NCBI GenBank assembly: GCA_039583695.1
Contig: JAVKSL010000032.1
Span: 1-30,546, forward strand
Direction: 5' to 3'
Origin: JAVKSL01 sp039583695
GTDB lineage: Bacteria; Actinomycetota; Acidimicrobiia; Acidimicrobiales; JAJPHD01
DNA length: 30,546 nucleotides
A program made the position numbers and the translations under genes. Shown piece by piece: positions 1 through 7,346 of this stretch. Below the pieces are notes generated by a model. It saw nothing but the letters and a program-made list of their open reading frames with translations. It had not been told where the DNA came from and did not search any database. Positions within the stretch are counted from its first letter, which is position 1. The number at the start of each line of letters is the position of its first letter.

Positions 1-47
1 GAACAATCCGCTGCTCCGGGACGTTCTGGCTGGTGAAGGTGGGTCTA

Positions 48-78
48 CCTAGCCCAGCCCACGTAACTTCGGGCTAGG
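48..78 (-). terminator. Hairpin at the end of the phosphoesterase gene
   Basis: CCTAGCCC (48-55) and GGGCTAGG (71-78) form a perfect 8-bp inverted repeat with a 15-base loop. It overlaps the phosphoesterase stop codon at 74-76. No U-tract follows on the minus strand, so a classical intrinsic terminator is not shown; a U-less hairpin terminator or mRNA 3' end is an inference from position. Confidence 0.4.
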
Positions 79-1924
79 GAGGGGGTGGAGCGCCCGGACG
101 GCTGTGGGTCAGCACGCCAAACCCACCTTGTGAGTATTGGGCCAGCAGTGCCCTGGAGGGGAACCGGCGCGCTGGCTCCCCTGTCACCGGGTCGAGGATG
201 AGCCGGCGATCAGGTCGCTGACCAAGATCAAACATCGACATGAGCGAACCAGCAATGGCGTCCGTCGAGCCGTCTCCGATGCGCCCGAGAAAGAAGTTGT
301 CCTCGATGAAGCCGACCACCGAGCTCTGGTCGATCGTGCGGTTGTCCACGAAGTCGGGCTTGGCGAAAGGAGAGATCACCAGGAAGGGCAGGCGCGGTCC
401 AAGGCCGCAACGTGCCTCCTCGGGGGCGCCGGCTGTGTCGGTCGGCACCTTGGCCGGGTTCCCTCCACACTGGCCAGGTGCGCTGAGGGTATCGAGCGAG
501 GTCTGCGACTGCACGACTATCGGGCTCATAACCTGGTCGTACCACCCGTCGGAGTCGTCGTAGGTGATGATCACGGCTGTCGAGCTCCAAGTCGGCAGCG
601 CCTCGAGGCGATCGATGGTGGAGGCCACGAAATGCTGCTCATCGATAGGGTCGGAGTAGCCCGGATGACCGTCCTCGTAGCCAGGTGGCTTGACGTAGCT
701 GACTGCTGGGAGGTTGCCGCTGTCCCCTGCAGCCCAGAAGTCCCCGAGTCCGTATTGGTGGTTGGCCTGGTCCTGATGCCCGATCATGGCCACCGAGCTT
801 GGCGGGAGGTGAAGGGGGTTGGCAGTGGCGCTGTAGAACTGGAACGGGTTGTGGTGGGGAATGTAGTCGGTGATCTCATGGCCGCCGATATTCGGGTGCT
901 GCTCGCCGCAAAGGTTGGCGTTGTTCGGATTGAAGGTCTTGCCGGGTCCGGGAACGAACCCGCCGGCGAAGCCACCTTGGAACCAACCCCAGCTGACGTG
1001 GTGGGCATCGAGGAGGTCACCTATGTTGGTGCCACCCATCTGCACCAGCCCGCCACCGTAGACTTTCGAGCATACGTCGAAGTACGGGTCACGGTCGTCG
1101 TATTGGGTACCGACCCCGGCGGGGCTCACCCGACCCGGGGTGGACGCCACCGAGTATGGCTCCGCCTTGCCGCTTACTGTGGTCGGTGGGCAGGTGGTCA
1201 CGGTACCGTAGACGCCGCCCGGCGGGCCACAGATGGCACCGTAAGTGGTTCCCGCCACCACTTCCAGGGCGCCCGGCGAGGACGGGCCGAACGCTGAACC
1301 GAAGGCGTTGTCCGACATGGCAAAGTGCTGGGCATAGTTCCACATCCCCGTCACCGTGTTGCCGTCGTAGTAGTCCATCACCGTGTAGTTGGGGCTGGTC
1401 CCTGATGCGTGACCCGTGCAGAGTGCCACGGTGTCTTTGGCCTTGTTGCCGGTGTCCTGCACGAATTGGTCCATCAGCCCATGGTTGAAGGCGCTCTGCT
1501 CGGGCGTGTACGCGTGGTTCTGGTCGCAGGTGAGGGCTTGGTCGGGCGAGAGACGCTGGGGGTTCGAGAGGTTCGGATTGTCGGTCAGAAGGGCTGTGTC
1601 GAGGCCATTCACTGACGGCGTGTTCGGCGCGGCGTGAAACTGCGGCTCACCTGGGGGGTTGAGTGCGACCGGGTAAGTGCCGAAGTAGTGGTCGAACGAG
1701 ACATTCTCGTCGAAGATGACAACTACATGCTTGATGGGAGTCCTCGAACTGGTTGAGTAACCCGGTGACGCCACGCTGGGGAGGACGCGCCCGGTGCCAG
1801 TGGCTGCCGGTGAAGCCGCTCGGGATCCGCTGATGGCCAGAGATGCCACGACCACCGCGCTGACCGCGGTGACCAACACGGAGGAATGAGCCCTCCGACG
1901 TCTGAGAAGCGCGTGTGGTTGCAA
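74..1924 (-). CDS. Secreted phosphoesterase (phospholipase C / acid phosphatase family)
   Basis: A 616-aa protein of the phosphoesterase family (PF04185), which includes bacterial phospholipases C and AcpA-type acid phosphatases acting on phosphoesters outside the membrane. Near residues 66-83 it has the family's metal-site motif (HVVVIFDENVSFDHYFG, with Glu-Asn). Near the C-terminus it has ITYDDSDGWYDQV, matching the YDExDGxYDHV block. I place the start at a TTG (1922-1924) because GGAGG lies six bases upstream. This start also puts a signal peptide at the N-terminus: RRRR near residue 8, a hydrophobic stretch to about 33, then SRAAS. A longer in-frame ATG at 2074 adds 50 residues that look non-coding. 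The gene stands alone, with a transporter remnant upstream. The family is clear; the substrate (phospholipid or phosphomonoester) cannot be read from the sequence. Confidence 0.9.
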   Translation of the reverse strand: MQPHALLRRRRAHSSVLVTAVSAVVVASLAISGSRAASPAATGTGRVLPSVASPGYSTSSRTPIKHVVVIFDENVSFDHYFGTYPVALNPPGEPQFHAAPNTPSVNGLDTALLTDNPNLSNPQRLSPDQALTCDQNHAYTPEQSAFNHGLMDQFVQDTGNKAKDTVALCTGHASGTSPNYTVMDYYDGNTVTGMWNYAQHFAMSDNAFGSAFGPSSPGALEVVAGTTYGAICGPPGGVYGTVTTCPPTTVSGKAEPYSVASTPGRVSPAGVGTQYDDRDPYFDVCSKVYGGGLVQMGGTNIGDLLDAHHVSWGWFQGGFAGGFVPGPGKTFNPNNANLCGEQHPNIGGHEITDYIPHHNPFQFYSATANPLHLPPSSVAMIGHQDQANHQYGLGDFWAAGDSGNLPAVSYVKPPGYEDGHPGYSDPIDEQHFVASTIDRLEALPTWSSTAVIITYDDSDGWYDQVMSPIVVQSQTSLDTLSAPGQCGGNPAKVPTDTAGAPEEARCGLGPRLPFLVISPFAKPDFVDNRTIDQSSVVGFIEDNFFLGRIGDGSTDAIAGSLMSMFDLGQRPDRRLILDPVTGEPARRFPSRALLAQYSQGGFGVLTHSRPGAPPPP

Positions 1925-2098
1925 GCTTGACCTCCGAAGACCGGCGGGCACATCCCGCGACGGGCCAAGTCCAGCACCACATGCTGAAACCCCGGTGACC
2001 TGAAGGCGACCTCGCGGTGAACAGTCTGCGAATCCTTCGCCGGCGCCTCGCTCCTGAGAAGTGCCCCGAGGCACCCTCCAGCACCCAGGACAGCGCCG

Positions 2099-2480
2099 TC
2101 AGCCGCGGCGAAGCGGAGTTGCGGCGGCGGCAACCACCGCCTGGGCCTCGGCGAGCACGCGGTCCTCGTCGGAGATGTCCTCGAGGCTGCGCTGGTTGGT
2201 CTCAGGTATCAGCATCGTCAGCAGCAAGCCGACAAGAGCCGTGCCGGCGGAGAACTCGGGGACTCCGGCATCCGCCGTCGGGAGTAGATCACCACGGTCA
2301 CAGGCACGGCGCCGAGGGCGAGCAGGATCCGCCACACGTATTCGTGGCCCATCCCCGTCGAGAGCAGCGGGAGCCCGGCCACGTACCCGCTGACGGTCCC
2401 AAGGGCCTGCACGGCGAAGACCAGGCCGACGAGCTTGCCCCTGTTGCGGCGATTGGAGCACTCGCTCAGGTTCGGGCGCT
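2099..2480 (-). pseudogene. Remnant of a sugar-type MFS transporter
   Basis: Two minus-strand frames carry pieces of one major facilitator protein. The first, from about 2475 to 2265, reads LSECSNRRNRGKLVG, then VFAVQALGTVSGYVAG, then WRILLALGAVPVTVV and RRRMPESP. This is the TM4-TM6 stretch and the start of the central loop. The frame then changes, and the next codons (2099-2260) encode a last transmembrane helix ending in LIPETNQRSLEDIS, the usual C-terminus of sugar-porter-like MFS proteins. TM1-3 and TM7-11 are missing, so the gene is truncated at its 5' end and has an internal deletion that also shifts the frame. A stop codon closes the first frame upstream. The promoter region of the lipoprotein gene on the other strand now abuts the broken end. 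Confidence 0.75.
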
Positions 2481-2514
2481 ACTTTTAGATGATGGCTTCT
2501 CAGGAGGCGAGCCC

Positions 2515-2943
2515 GTGAGCGTCGTACGCGCAGCAGCAGCGATCCTCAGCGTGGTGACCGCTGGTGCGCTCGCCGCCTGTGGCACCGCTCCCCCCATGAC
2601 CGCCAGCGCGGCTCGTGAGCTGTCCGGTGCCGTCCAGGCCGTGCGCTCGGCAGCCCTGGCCGGCAACCCTTCCCTGGCGGAGAGCGACCTCGCATCCCTG
2701 CGGGCCAACGTGGCCAGCCTGGAGAAGGCCGGCGAGCTGAGCCCTGCCCGTGCCAAGGCCATCCTGGCAGCCGCGAGCAACGTCATGGCTCAGCTGACCC
2801 TGTTCTCCAGCACCACGACAACGACAGTGTCCCCCTTTCCGCCCGGCGGCTCGTCCCAGAGCTCGCCCGGTCAGGGTCACGACCACCAGGGACACTCGGG
2901 TGACAAGAAACATAAGTCGGACAAGAACGGCGGCGGAGACTAG
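2515..2943 (+). CDS. Small predicted lipoprotein, function unknown
   Basis: A 142-aa protein with a lipoprotein signal peptide: Arg5, a hydrophobic stretch, then lipobox LAAC with the acceptor Cys at residue 22. It would be anchored to the outer face of the membrane. The middle (about 30-100) is Ala/Leu-rich and predicted helical. The tail is low-complexity: a Thr/Ser run, then His, Lys, Asp and Gly residues (HDHQGH, KKHKSDKNGGGD), which could bind cations, but that is a guess. GTG at 2515 is chosen because AGGAGG (2502-2507) sits seven bases upstream and because the signal peptide begins there; the longer frame from 2017 runs through the transporter remnant. A possible -10 (TACTTT) is at 2480-2485. 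I do not recognise a named family. Confidence 0.8.
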   Translation: MSVVRAAAAILSVVTAGALAACGTAPPMTASAARELSGAVQAVRSAALAGNPSLAESDLASLRANVASLEKAGELSPARAKAILAAASNVMAQLTLFSSTTTTTVSPFPPGGSSQSSPGQGHDHQGHSGDKKHKSDKNGGGD

Positions 2944-3032
2944 CTAGGACTAGGCGGACCCGTAGCGCTGCGTGGGCCAAGACGATCTGTTCGGGCAGGA
3001 CACTCTCGGCGCTCGGCCCTCGCCTCTCTAGG

Positions 3033-3572
3033 CTAGGGCTGTCGTAGCAGGTGCCCTCTCAGGTGATCGGCGAGCGGCTCGTCGTTCATTGCCAGACGGA
3101 GCTGGTAGTCGAGTGTGTCGGGTCCGACGACCAGGTGCCGCCAGATTTGGGTGACGCCCAGCGCCGTGGACGTCCGACCTAGGTCGACAAGCTCTAGATC
3201 GAGCACGTCGTCGATCAGGGCGCCGGTATGGATCTCGGTGAAGCCGGTCGGTTGCACGATTAGCATCTCAACACCGCTCCCTCCTGTGGCCCGCAGGTAG
3301 CCTGTCTCCGTATGCAAAGCCCGGCCGTCGTCAAGCGCCTGGGTCCGCTGGTGGTAGGTCAGAAACGCCTTGCCAGACGCCACGAAGTCGACCTCCTCGC
3401 TGTAACACAATGGCCGGGCGGCCACCCACAGGCCCTGGCCTTCCCCCACCCAGCGACCCAGGAGCGGTCGAAGGTGCTCGGCAATGGCTGGCAGCCCCAA
3501 CTCGGTCACCTCTCCACCGTAGGGCCACCGTAGGGACCCGCCGTCCCGAGCCGGCTCGGCGATGACGGCCAT
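3033..3572 (-). CDS. Nitrobindin-like heme-binding beta-barrel protein
   Basis: A 179-aa protein of the nitrobindin/THAP4 heme-binding family (PF08768, formerly DUF1794). These are small cytosolic beta-barrels that hold ferric heme through a single His and react with NO or peroxynitrite. The N-terminal signature is visible as PLLGRWVGEGQGLW near residues 37-50. It is followed by YSEEVDF, FLTYHQRT and ETGYLR strands, and the C-terminal ADHLRGHLLR stretch carries histidines where the family's heme ligand lies. The ATG at 3572 gives the usual length. Just upstream, GCGGTCC is repeated three times in tandem. It is the last of three minus-strand genes after the sigma factor, 72 bases from the small protein. 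The family assignment is good; the physiological ligand is unproven. Confidence 0.85.
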   Translation of the reverse strand: MAVIAEPARDGGSLRWPYGGEVTELGLPAIAEHLRPLLGRWVGEGQGLWVAARPLCYSEEVDFVASGKAFLTYHQRTQALDDGRALHTETGYLRATGGSGVEMLIVQPTGFTEIHTGALIDDVLDLELVDLGRTSTALGVTQIWRHLVVGPDTLDYQLRLAMNDEPLADHLRGHLLRQP

Positions 3573-3644
3573 GCGGTCCGCGGTCCGCGGTCCGCGCCGG
3601 GTGCCGGTGCCGCAGGCGTCCGGGTGCGGTAGCGCCCGGCCCCT

Positions 3645-3830
3645 TCAGCGCCTTCGCTGGCCCTGCAGCCCGAACGAGCGCAACAACCTGGCTGTTATGC
3701 TGTTGGTCCGGCGGTAGACTACCCGACGGACCCGCCTCTTGGCGTATGCCGTCGGTCCCTTCGACATGGCCTGGAAGTTGCCCAGGGATCGAGCTACCCG
3801 GTAGAGGTTGCTCCTCAAGCTCCGTGCCAT
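3645..3830 (-). CDS. Small basic protein of 61 residues, unknown function
   Basis: A 61-aa, strongly basic protein (about a quarter Arg/Lys) with no cysteine. The start MARSLRSNLYRVARSLGN and the KGPTAYAKRRVRRVVYRRT block resemble small conserved actinobacterial proteins of unknown function; this resemblance is from memory, not from a search. ATG at 3830 is preceded by GAGAGGA eight bases upstream, which supports real translation. It lies 38 bases after the sigma factor stop and 72 bases before the nitrobindin start, all on the same strand, so co-transcription is plausible. The charge suggests nucleic-acid or ribosome association, but nothing in the sequence proves it. Confidence 0.65.
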   Translation of the reverse strand: MARSLRSNLYRVARSLGNFQAMSKGPTAYAKRRVRRVVYRRTNSITARLLRSFGLQGQRRR

Positions 3831-3868
3831 CGATGCGGTCCTCTCGTATCACCTGGCAAGAAAGATCC

Positions 3869-4849
3869 TCAGCGCAGTGTAGCGGGCAGGTGGGGCGGCA
3901 CGCCGCAGGCCGCGAAGAGCCTCCCGGGCTCCAGGAACGAGTGGATCCCGCTGATCAGGCCGTCGGACACCTCGATCACCTGCAGGGCCCACGGAGCGTG
4001 CCCGCCTGATGGGTCGGGCCGGTACTGGGCATACGCCACGCAGCCGTTCGCCTGGGTCGCCAGGAGCCGGGAGCCACGGCACTCAGCGCCGGGACCAAGC
4101 ATCCAAGCGACGATGTCCGCAGGCCCCCGCAGCCACATGGCGTACGGCGGCATTGACTGCACGGCGTCGTCGTGAAGCAGGCTGACCAGCTTGTCCATGT
4201 CGAAGCGCTCGAAGGCGTCGACATAGCTGGCCAGCAGCTCGGCCTGCTCGGAGTCCACCGACGAGGATCGGGAGCCCGCGTCGAGCGAGGCCATCGTGGC
4301 GCGGGCACGCTGCAGGGCGCTGTTGATTGCGGCCACGCTCGTGTCCAGCAGCTCGGCCACCTCGGCTGCGGGCCAGCGGAGCACCTCGCACAGGATCAGG
4401 ACCACCCGCTGGCGGGCTGGAAGGTGCTGGAGCGCGGCAACGAACGCCAGGCGGATGCTGTCGCGGGTGGCCGCCAGCTCGGCCGGGTCGGCGCAGTCCC
4501 CCAGCACCAGCGCGTCATGGATGGGCGTCACCCAGGCCCCGTCAGGCAGCGTCGCCTCCAGCGATGCCACCACGGGCGGCAGCGAGGGCCCCATATCCAT
4601 GAAACGGGCCCGGCGCTGGCGCCCCCGGAGCATGTCCAGGCAGACATTGGTCGCGATGCGGTACAGCCAGGACCTCACGCTGGATCGCCCCTCGAAGCTC
4701 CCGCCCGACCGCCAGGCCCGCAGCATCGTCTCTTGGACCGCATCCTCGGCGTCGAAGCCCGAGCCCAGCATCCGGTAGCAGTACGCCCTGAGCTGGCGAC
4801 GGTGGCCCTCGAGGTCCTCAGGAGCGACCGGCGGAGGAGCCAGGGTCAT
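3869..4849 (-). CDS. ECF sigma factor with SnoaL-like C-terminal domain (SigG-like)
   Basis: A 326-aa extracytoplasmic-function sigma factor. Region 2 is near residues 18-85 (LRAYCYRMLGSGFDAEDAVQ, then SWLYRIATNVCLDMLR). Region 4 is near 140-200 (LPARQRVVLILCEVL, a helix-turn-helix with LLDTSVAAINSALQRAR). The last ~110 residues form a SnoaL/NTF2-like domain, as in the actinobacterial SigG/SigJ groups, where the tail replaces a separate anti-sigma factor in controlling activity. I start at ATG 4849. A TAATCT -10 lies seven bases upstream and no Shine-Dalgarno is present, so a leaderless mRNA is likely; the longer frame to 4924 adds an unlikely leader. It heads a three-gene minus-strand cluster with a small basic protein and nitrobindin, which might be its targets. 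The inducing signal is unknown. Confidence 0.88.
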   Translation of the reverse strand: MTLAPPPVAPEDLEGHRRQLRAYCYRMLGSGFDAEDAVQETMLRAWRSGGSFEGRSSVRSWLYRIATNVCLDMLRGRQRRARFMDMGPSLPPVVASLEATLPDGAWVTPIHDALVLGDCADPAELAATRDSIRLAFVAALQHLPARQRVVLILCEVLRWPAAEVAELLDTSVAAINSALQRARATMASLDAGSRSSSVDSEQAELLASYVDAFERFDMDKLVSLLHDDAVQSMPPYAMWLRGPADIVAWMLGPGAECRGSRLLATQANGCVAYAQYRPDPSGGHAPWALQVIEVSDGLISGIHSFLEPGRLFAACGVPPHLPATLR

Positions 4850-4997
4850 GACGCACAGATTACATCGCCCCGACGAGGGGTGCGCGGGCACAAGAGTCCG
4901 GCTCCACGGGCTTTCATTTCTCAAGAAACTTGGCCCCGTGGCTCCAGGCTCTCGTGCCCACCCTTGCCTTCGCTATCTGCATGACATGCGCTGGCGC

Positions 4998-5003
4998 TAC
5001 ACT
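4998..5003 (+). promoter_or_regulatory. Probable -10 element of the FBPase-PRK operon
   Basis: TACACT fits the actinobacterial TAnnnT -10. A transcript starting about 5010 would have a roughly 40-base leader carrying the AGGAGG at 5037-5042. No convincing -35 is visible in the short region shared with the divergent sigma factor gene. Confidence 0.45.
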
Positions 5004-5050
5004 TCGGGTCCTGCGTGGGTCAGTTGCGCACCAGCCAGGAGGTCCAGATC

Positions 5051-6160
5051 GTGGCAGCACCAGACATTTCAGGACGCACCTCGATGGAGGGGCGCAAGAC
5101 CCTGACCCGTTTCACCATCGAGCGCGAGCACGAGAACCGCCACAAGGAGCCGACCGGGGACTTCTCCGGATTGCTCAACACGGTAGCCACCGCGGCCAAG
5201 ATCATCTCCAACCAGGTGAACAAGGGGGCACTCCTCGGCACGCTCGGGAGCGCTGGCGTCGAGAACGTGCAGGGCGAGGTGCAAAAGACACTCGACCTCG
5301 TCACCAACGACGTGGTGATAACCCAGACGGAGTGGGCGGGATACGTAGCAGCCATGGCATCAGAGGAGATGGAGGGGGTCTATTCCATCCCGCCTCCGTA
5401 CCGCCGAGGAAAGTACCTGCTGGTCTTCGACCCCCTCGACGGCTCGTCCAACATCGACGTGAACGTGGCGGTCGGGACCATCTTTTCGGTCCTTCGAGCC
5501 CCGACACCTGGTGCCGACGCCTCAGTGGCCGACTTCTGCCAGCCCGGTGTGAACCAGGTGTGCGCCGGATTCGCCCTGTACGGGCCAGCGACGATGCTGG
5601 TGCTCACCACGGGCAGCGGCGTCGACGGCTTCACCCTGGACCGCGACATTGGCGCTTTCATCCTCACCCACCCCCAGATGCGCATTCCCGCCGAGACCAA
5701 CGAGTTCGCCATAAACGCCTCCAACGAGCGGTTCTGGGAGCCCCCGGTCAGGCGCTACGTGTCTGAGTGCCTGGCGGGCAGCACCGGCCCCCGCGGAAAG
5801 GACTTCAACACCCGCTGGGTCGCTTCGCTGGTAGTGGAGGCATTCCGTATCCTGACCCGCGGTGGGGTCTTCTTGTATCCCTCCGACAGCCGGGACCCCT
5901 CGAAGCCGGGAAAGCTTCGCCTGCTATACGAGGTGAACCCGATTGCCTTCATCATCGAGCAGGCGGGCGGCCTGGCCAGCACCGGGCGCGAGCGGGTGAT
6001 GACGTTGGCACCGAGCGGGCTTCACCAGAGAGTGCCTTTCGTGTTCGGCTCCAGAGACGAGGTCGAGCTGATTGAGCATTACCACCATCAAGATGTGGGC
6101 GACCACGTGCGGGACTTCGACACATCGCTGTTCAACACCCGATCCCTGTTCCGTACCTAA
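5051..6160 (+). CDS. fbp: Class I fructose-1,6-bisphosphatase
   Basis: A 369-aa class I FBPase, which hydrolyses fructose-1,6-bisphosphate to fructose-6-phosphate in gluconeogenesis and in regeneration of the Calvin cycle. The metal-site motif FDPLDGSSNID is intact, as are the substrate-binding NASNERFW and the KLRLLYEVNPIAFIIEQAGG block near the C-terminus. GTG at 5051 is preferred over the upstream in-frame GTG at 5015 because AGGAGG (5037-5042) lies eight bases before it; family alignment begins just after, at GRKTLTRFTIE. The next gene, phosphoribulokinase, begins ten bases after the stop codon, so the two are surely co-transcribed, and this pairing argues for a Calvin-cycle role. The C-terminus (NTRSLFRT) matches complete family members. 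Confidence 0.95.
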   Translation: MAAPDISGRTSMEGRKTLTRFTIEREHENRHKEPTGDFSGLLNTVATAAKIISNQVNKGALLGTLGSAGVENVQGEVQKTLDLVTNDVVITQTEWAGYVAAMASEEMEGVYSIPPPYRRGKYLLVFDPLDGSSNIDVNVAVGTIFSVLRAPTPGADASVADFCQPGVNQVCAGFALYGPATMLVLTTGSGVDGFTLDRDIGAFILTHPQMRIPAETNEFAINASNERFWEPPVRRYVSECLAGSTGPRGKDFNTRWVASLVVEAFRILTRGGVFLYPSDSRDPSKPGKLRLLYEVNPIAFIIEQAGGLASTGRERVMTLAPSGLHQRVPFVFGSRDEVELIEHYHHQDVGDHVRDFDTSLFNTRSLFRT

Positions 6161-6170
6161 AGGAGGCCCC

Positions 6171-7043
6171 GTGTCGGCAAAGCATCCCGTGGTCGTGATC
6201 ACCGGCTCCTCAGGCGCCGGGACGTCCTCGGTGACCCGGACCCTCCAGCACATATTCCGGCGCGAGAGGATCGTTCCCGCCATTGTCGAGGGGGACTCCT
6301 TCCACCGCTACGACCGGGAGGAGATGAAGATAGCCACAGCCAAAGCGGACGCTGAGGCCAATCACCACTTTTGCCATTTCAGCCTCGAAGCCAACCTGCT
6401 CGCCGAGCTGGAGGAGTTGTTCCGCAGCTACGGCGCCAAGGGGACAGGGCGCACCCGGAGGTACCTCCACAACGAGGAGGAGGCCCAGCCATACGGCCAG
6501 CCGGCGGGGACTTTCACACCGTGGGAGGATATCGGCGCCGGGACCGACATGTTGTTCTACGAGGGATTGCACGGAGCCGTGGTGACACCCACTCTGAACG
6601 TGGCCGCGCAGGCGGACCTGCTGGTCGGCGTGGTGCCGATCATCAACCTGGAGTGGATCCAAAAGGCGCACCGGGACAAGACCGAGCGGGGGTACTCGAG
6701 CGAGGCGGTGATGGACACGATCCTTAGGAGGATGCCGGACTACGTCAACTACATCTGCCCGCAGTTCTCCCGCACGCACGTCAACTTCCAGCGGGTGCCG
6801 ACCGTGGACACCTCCGACCCGTTCATCGCCCGCTCGATCCCCACCGCGGACGAGAGCTTCGTGGTCATCCGCTTCGCCCGGCCCAAGGGGATCGACTTCA
6901 TGTACCTGCTGTCGATGCTGCACGACTCTTTCATGTCGAGGCCCAATATCATCGTCGTGCCAGGCGGCAAGATGGAGCTGGCGATGCAGCTCATCTTCAC
7001 CCCGCTCATCCTCCGCCTGATGGAGCAGCGCCGCCGGGCCTGA
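6171..7043 (+). CDS. prk: Phosphoribulokinase, class I (proteobacterial type)
   Basis: A 290-aa phosphoribulokinase, which phosphorylates ribulose-5-phosphate to ribulose-1,5-bisphosphate, the CO2 acceptor of RuBisCO. The length and the features are those of the short bacterial class I enzyme: P-loop GSSGAGTSS near residues 11-19, EGDSFHRYDREEMK with the catalytic Asp region, then FYEGLHG, NLEWIQKAHRD and PGGKMELAMQLIFTPL. GTG at 6171 follows AAAGGAGG that begins at the FBPase stop codon, so translation is tightly linked to fbp. An upstream in-frame extension to 6072 overlaps fbp and is rejected. RuBisCO is not in this window. The enzyme is dedicated to autotrophic CO2 fixation, so its presence is the strongest metabolic clue here. 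Confidence 0.95.
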   Translation: MSAKHPVVVITGSSGAGTSSVTRTLQHIFRRERIVPAIVEGDSFHRYDREEMKIATAKADAEANHHFCHFSLEANLLAELEELFRSYGAKGTGRTRRYLHNEEEAQPYGQPAGTFTPWEDIGAGTDMLFYEGLHGAVVTPTLNVAAQADLLVGVVPIINLEWIQKAHRDKTERGYSSEAVMDTILRRMPDYVNYICPQFSRTHVNFQRVPTVDTSDPFIARSIPTADESFVVIRFARPKGIDFMYLLSMLHDSFMSRPNIIVVPGGKMELAMQLIFTPLILRLMEQRRRA

Positions 7044-7346
7044 GGGAGTTTCGCTGTCCGGAGTGGGCACTGGTGCTCGGCGCGCTTGCAGCATATTCTT
7101 TTAATAGCTCGGCGAACGTCATGGACCTCCATTGCACGACGCGCTGCGGCGAACGGCAGCCGGTCAATGACCTCGCCTAGGGTTCAGCCCGTTCGGGGGA
7201 AGCTGTTGCACTTGAGCCCCTTTTCAGTGCATAAGCGCGATCGCTTCCCAGTCCGGCGGCGAGATCGCAGTTGATCGTGATGGTCGGCGCGTCATCCGGA
7301 TGCCGGAGTTCGCGCAGGACGTCCATTTGAGTCGCCCGTGCGGGCG
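7044..7346. other. Intergenic region between convergent prk and dnaE2
   Basis: About 300 bases with no gene I can support. It holds the palindromic repeat at 7199-7248. A minus-strand open frame of about 49 codons runs from about 7328 through that repeat, but it has no recognisable family and its last third is encoded by the repeat itself, so I do not call it a gene. Confidence 0.6.
7199..7248 (-). repeat. Palindromic interspersed repeat, copy 1 (diverged)
   Basis: The 49-base core begins GAAGC and ends GCTTC. Read as given, it aligns without gaps to the reverse complement of the two copies at 30328-30460, with 34 of 49 identical positions by my count, including GAAGC, TTGCACTT, CTTTTC, CGCGA and GCTTC. 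Its ends are mutually complementary, so it can fold. It lies in the gap between two convergent genes, as REP-like elements often do. Confidence 0.6.

Noticed and set aside
7190..7328. Small minus-strand open frame after dnaE2 (starting MDVLRELRHPDD)
   Set aside because: No family recognised, no Shine-Dalgarno, and its 3' third is the palindromic repeat.
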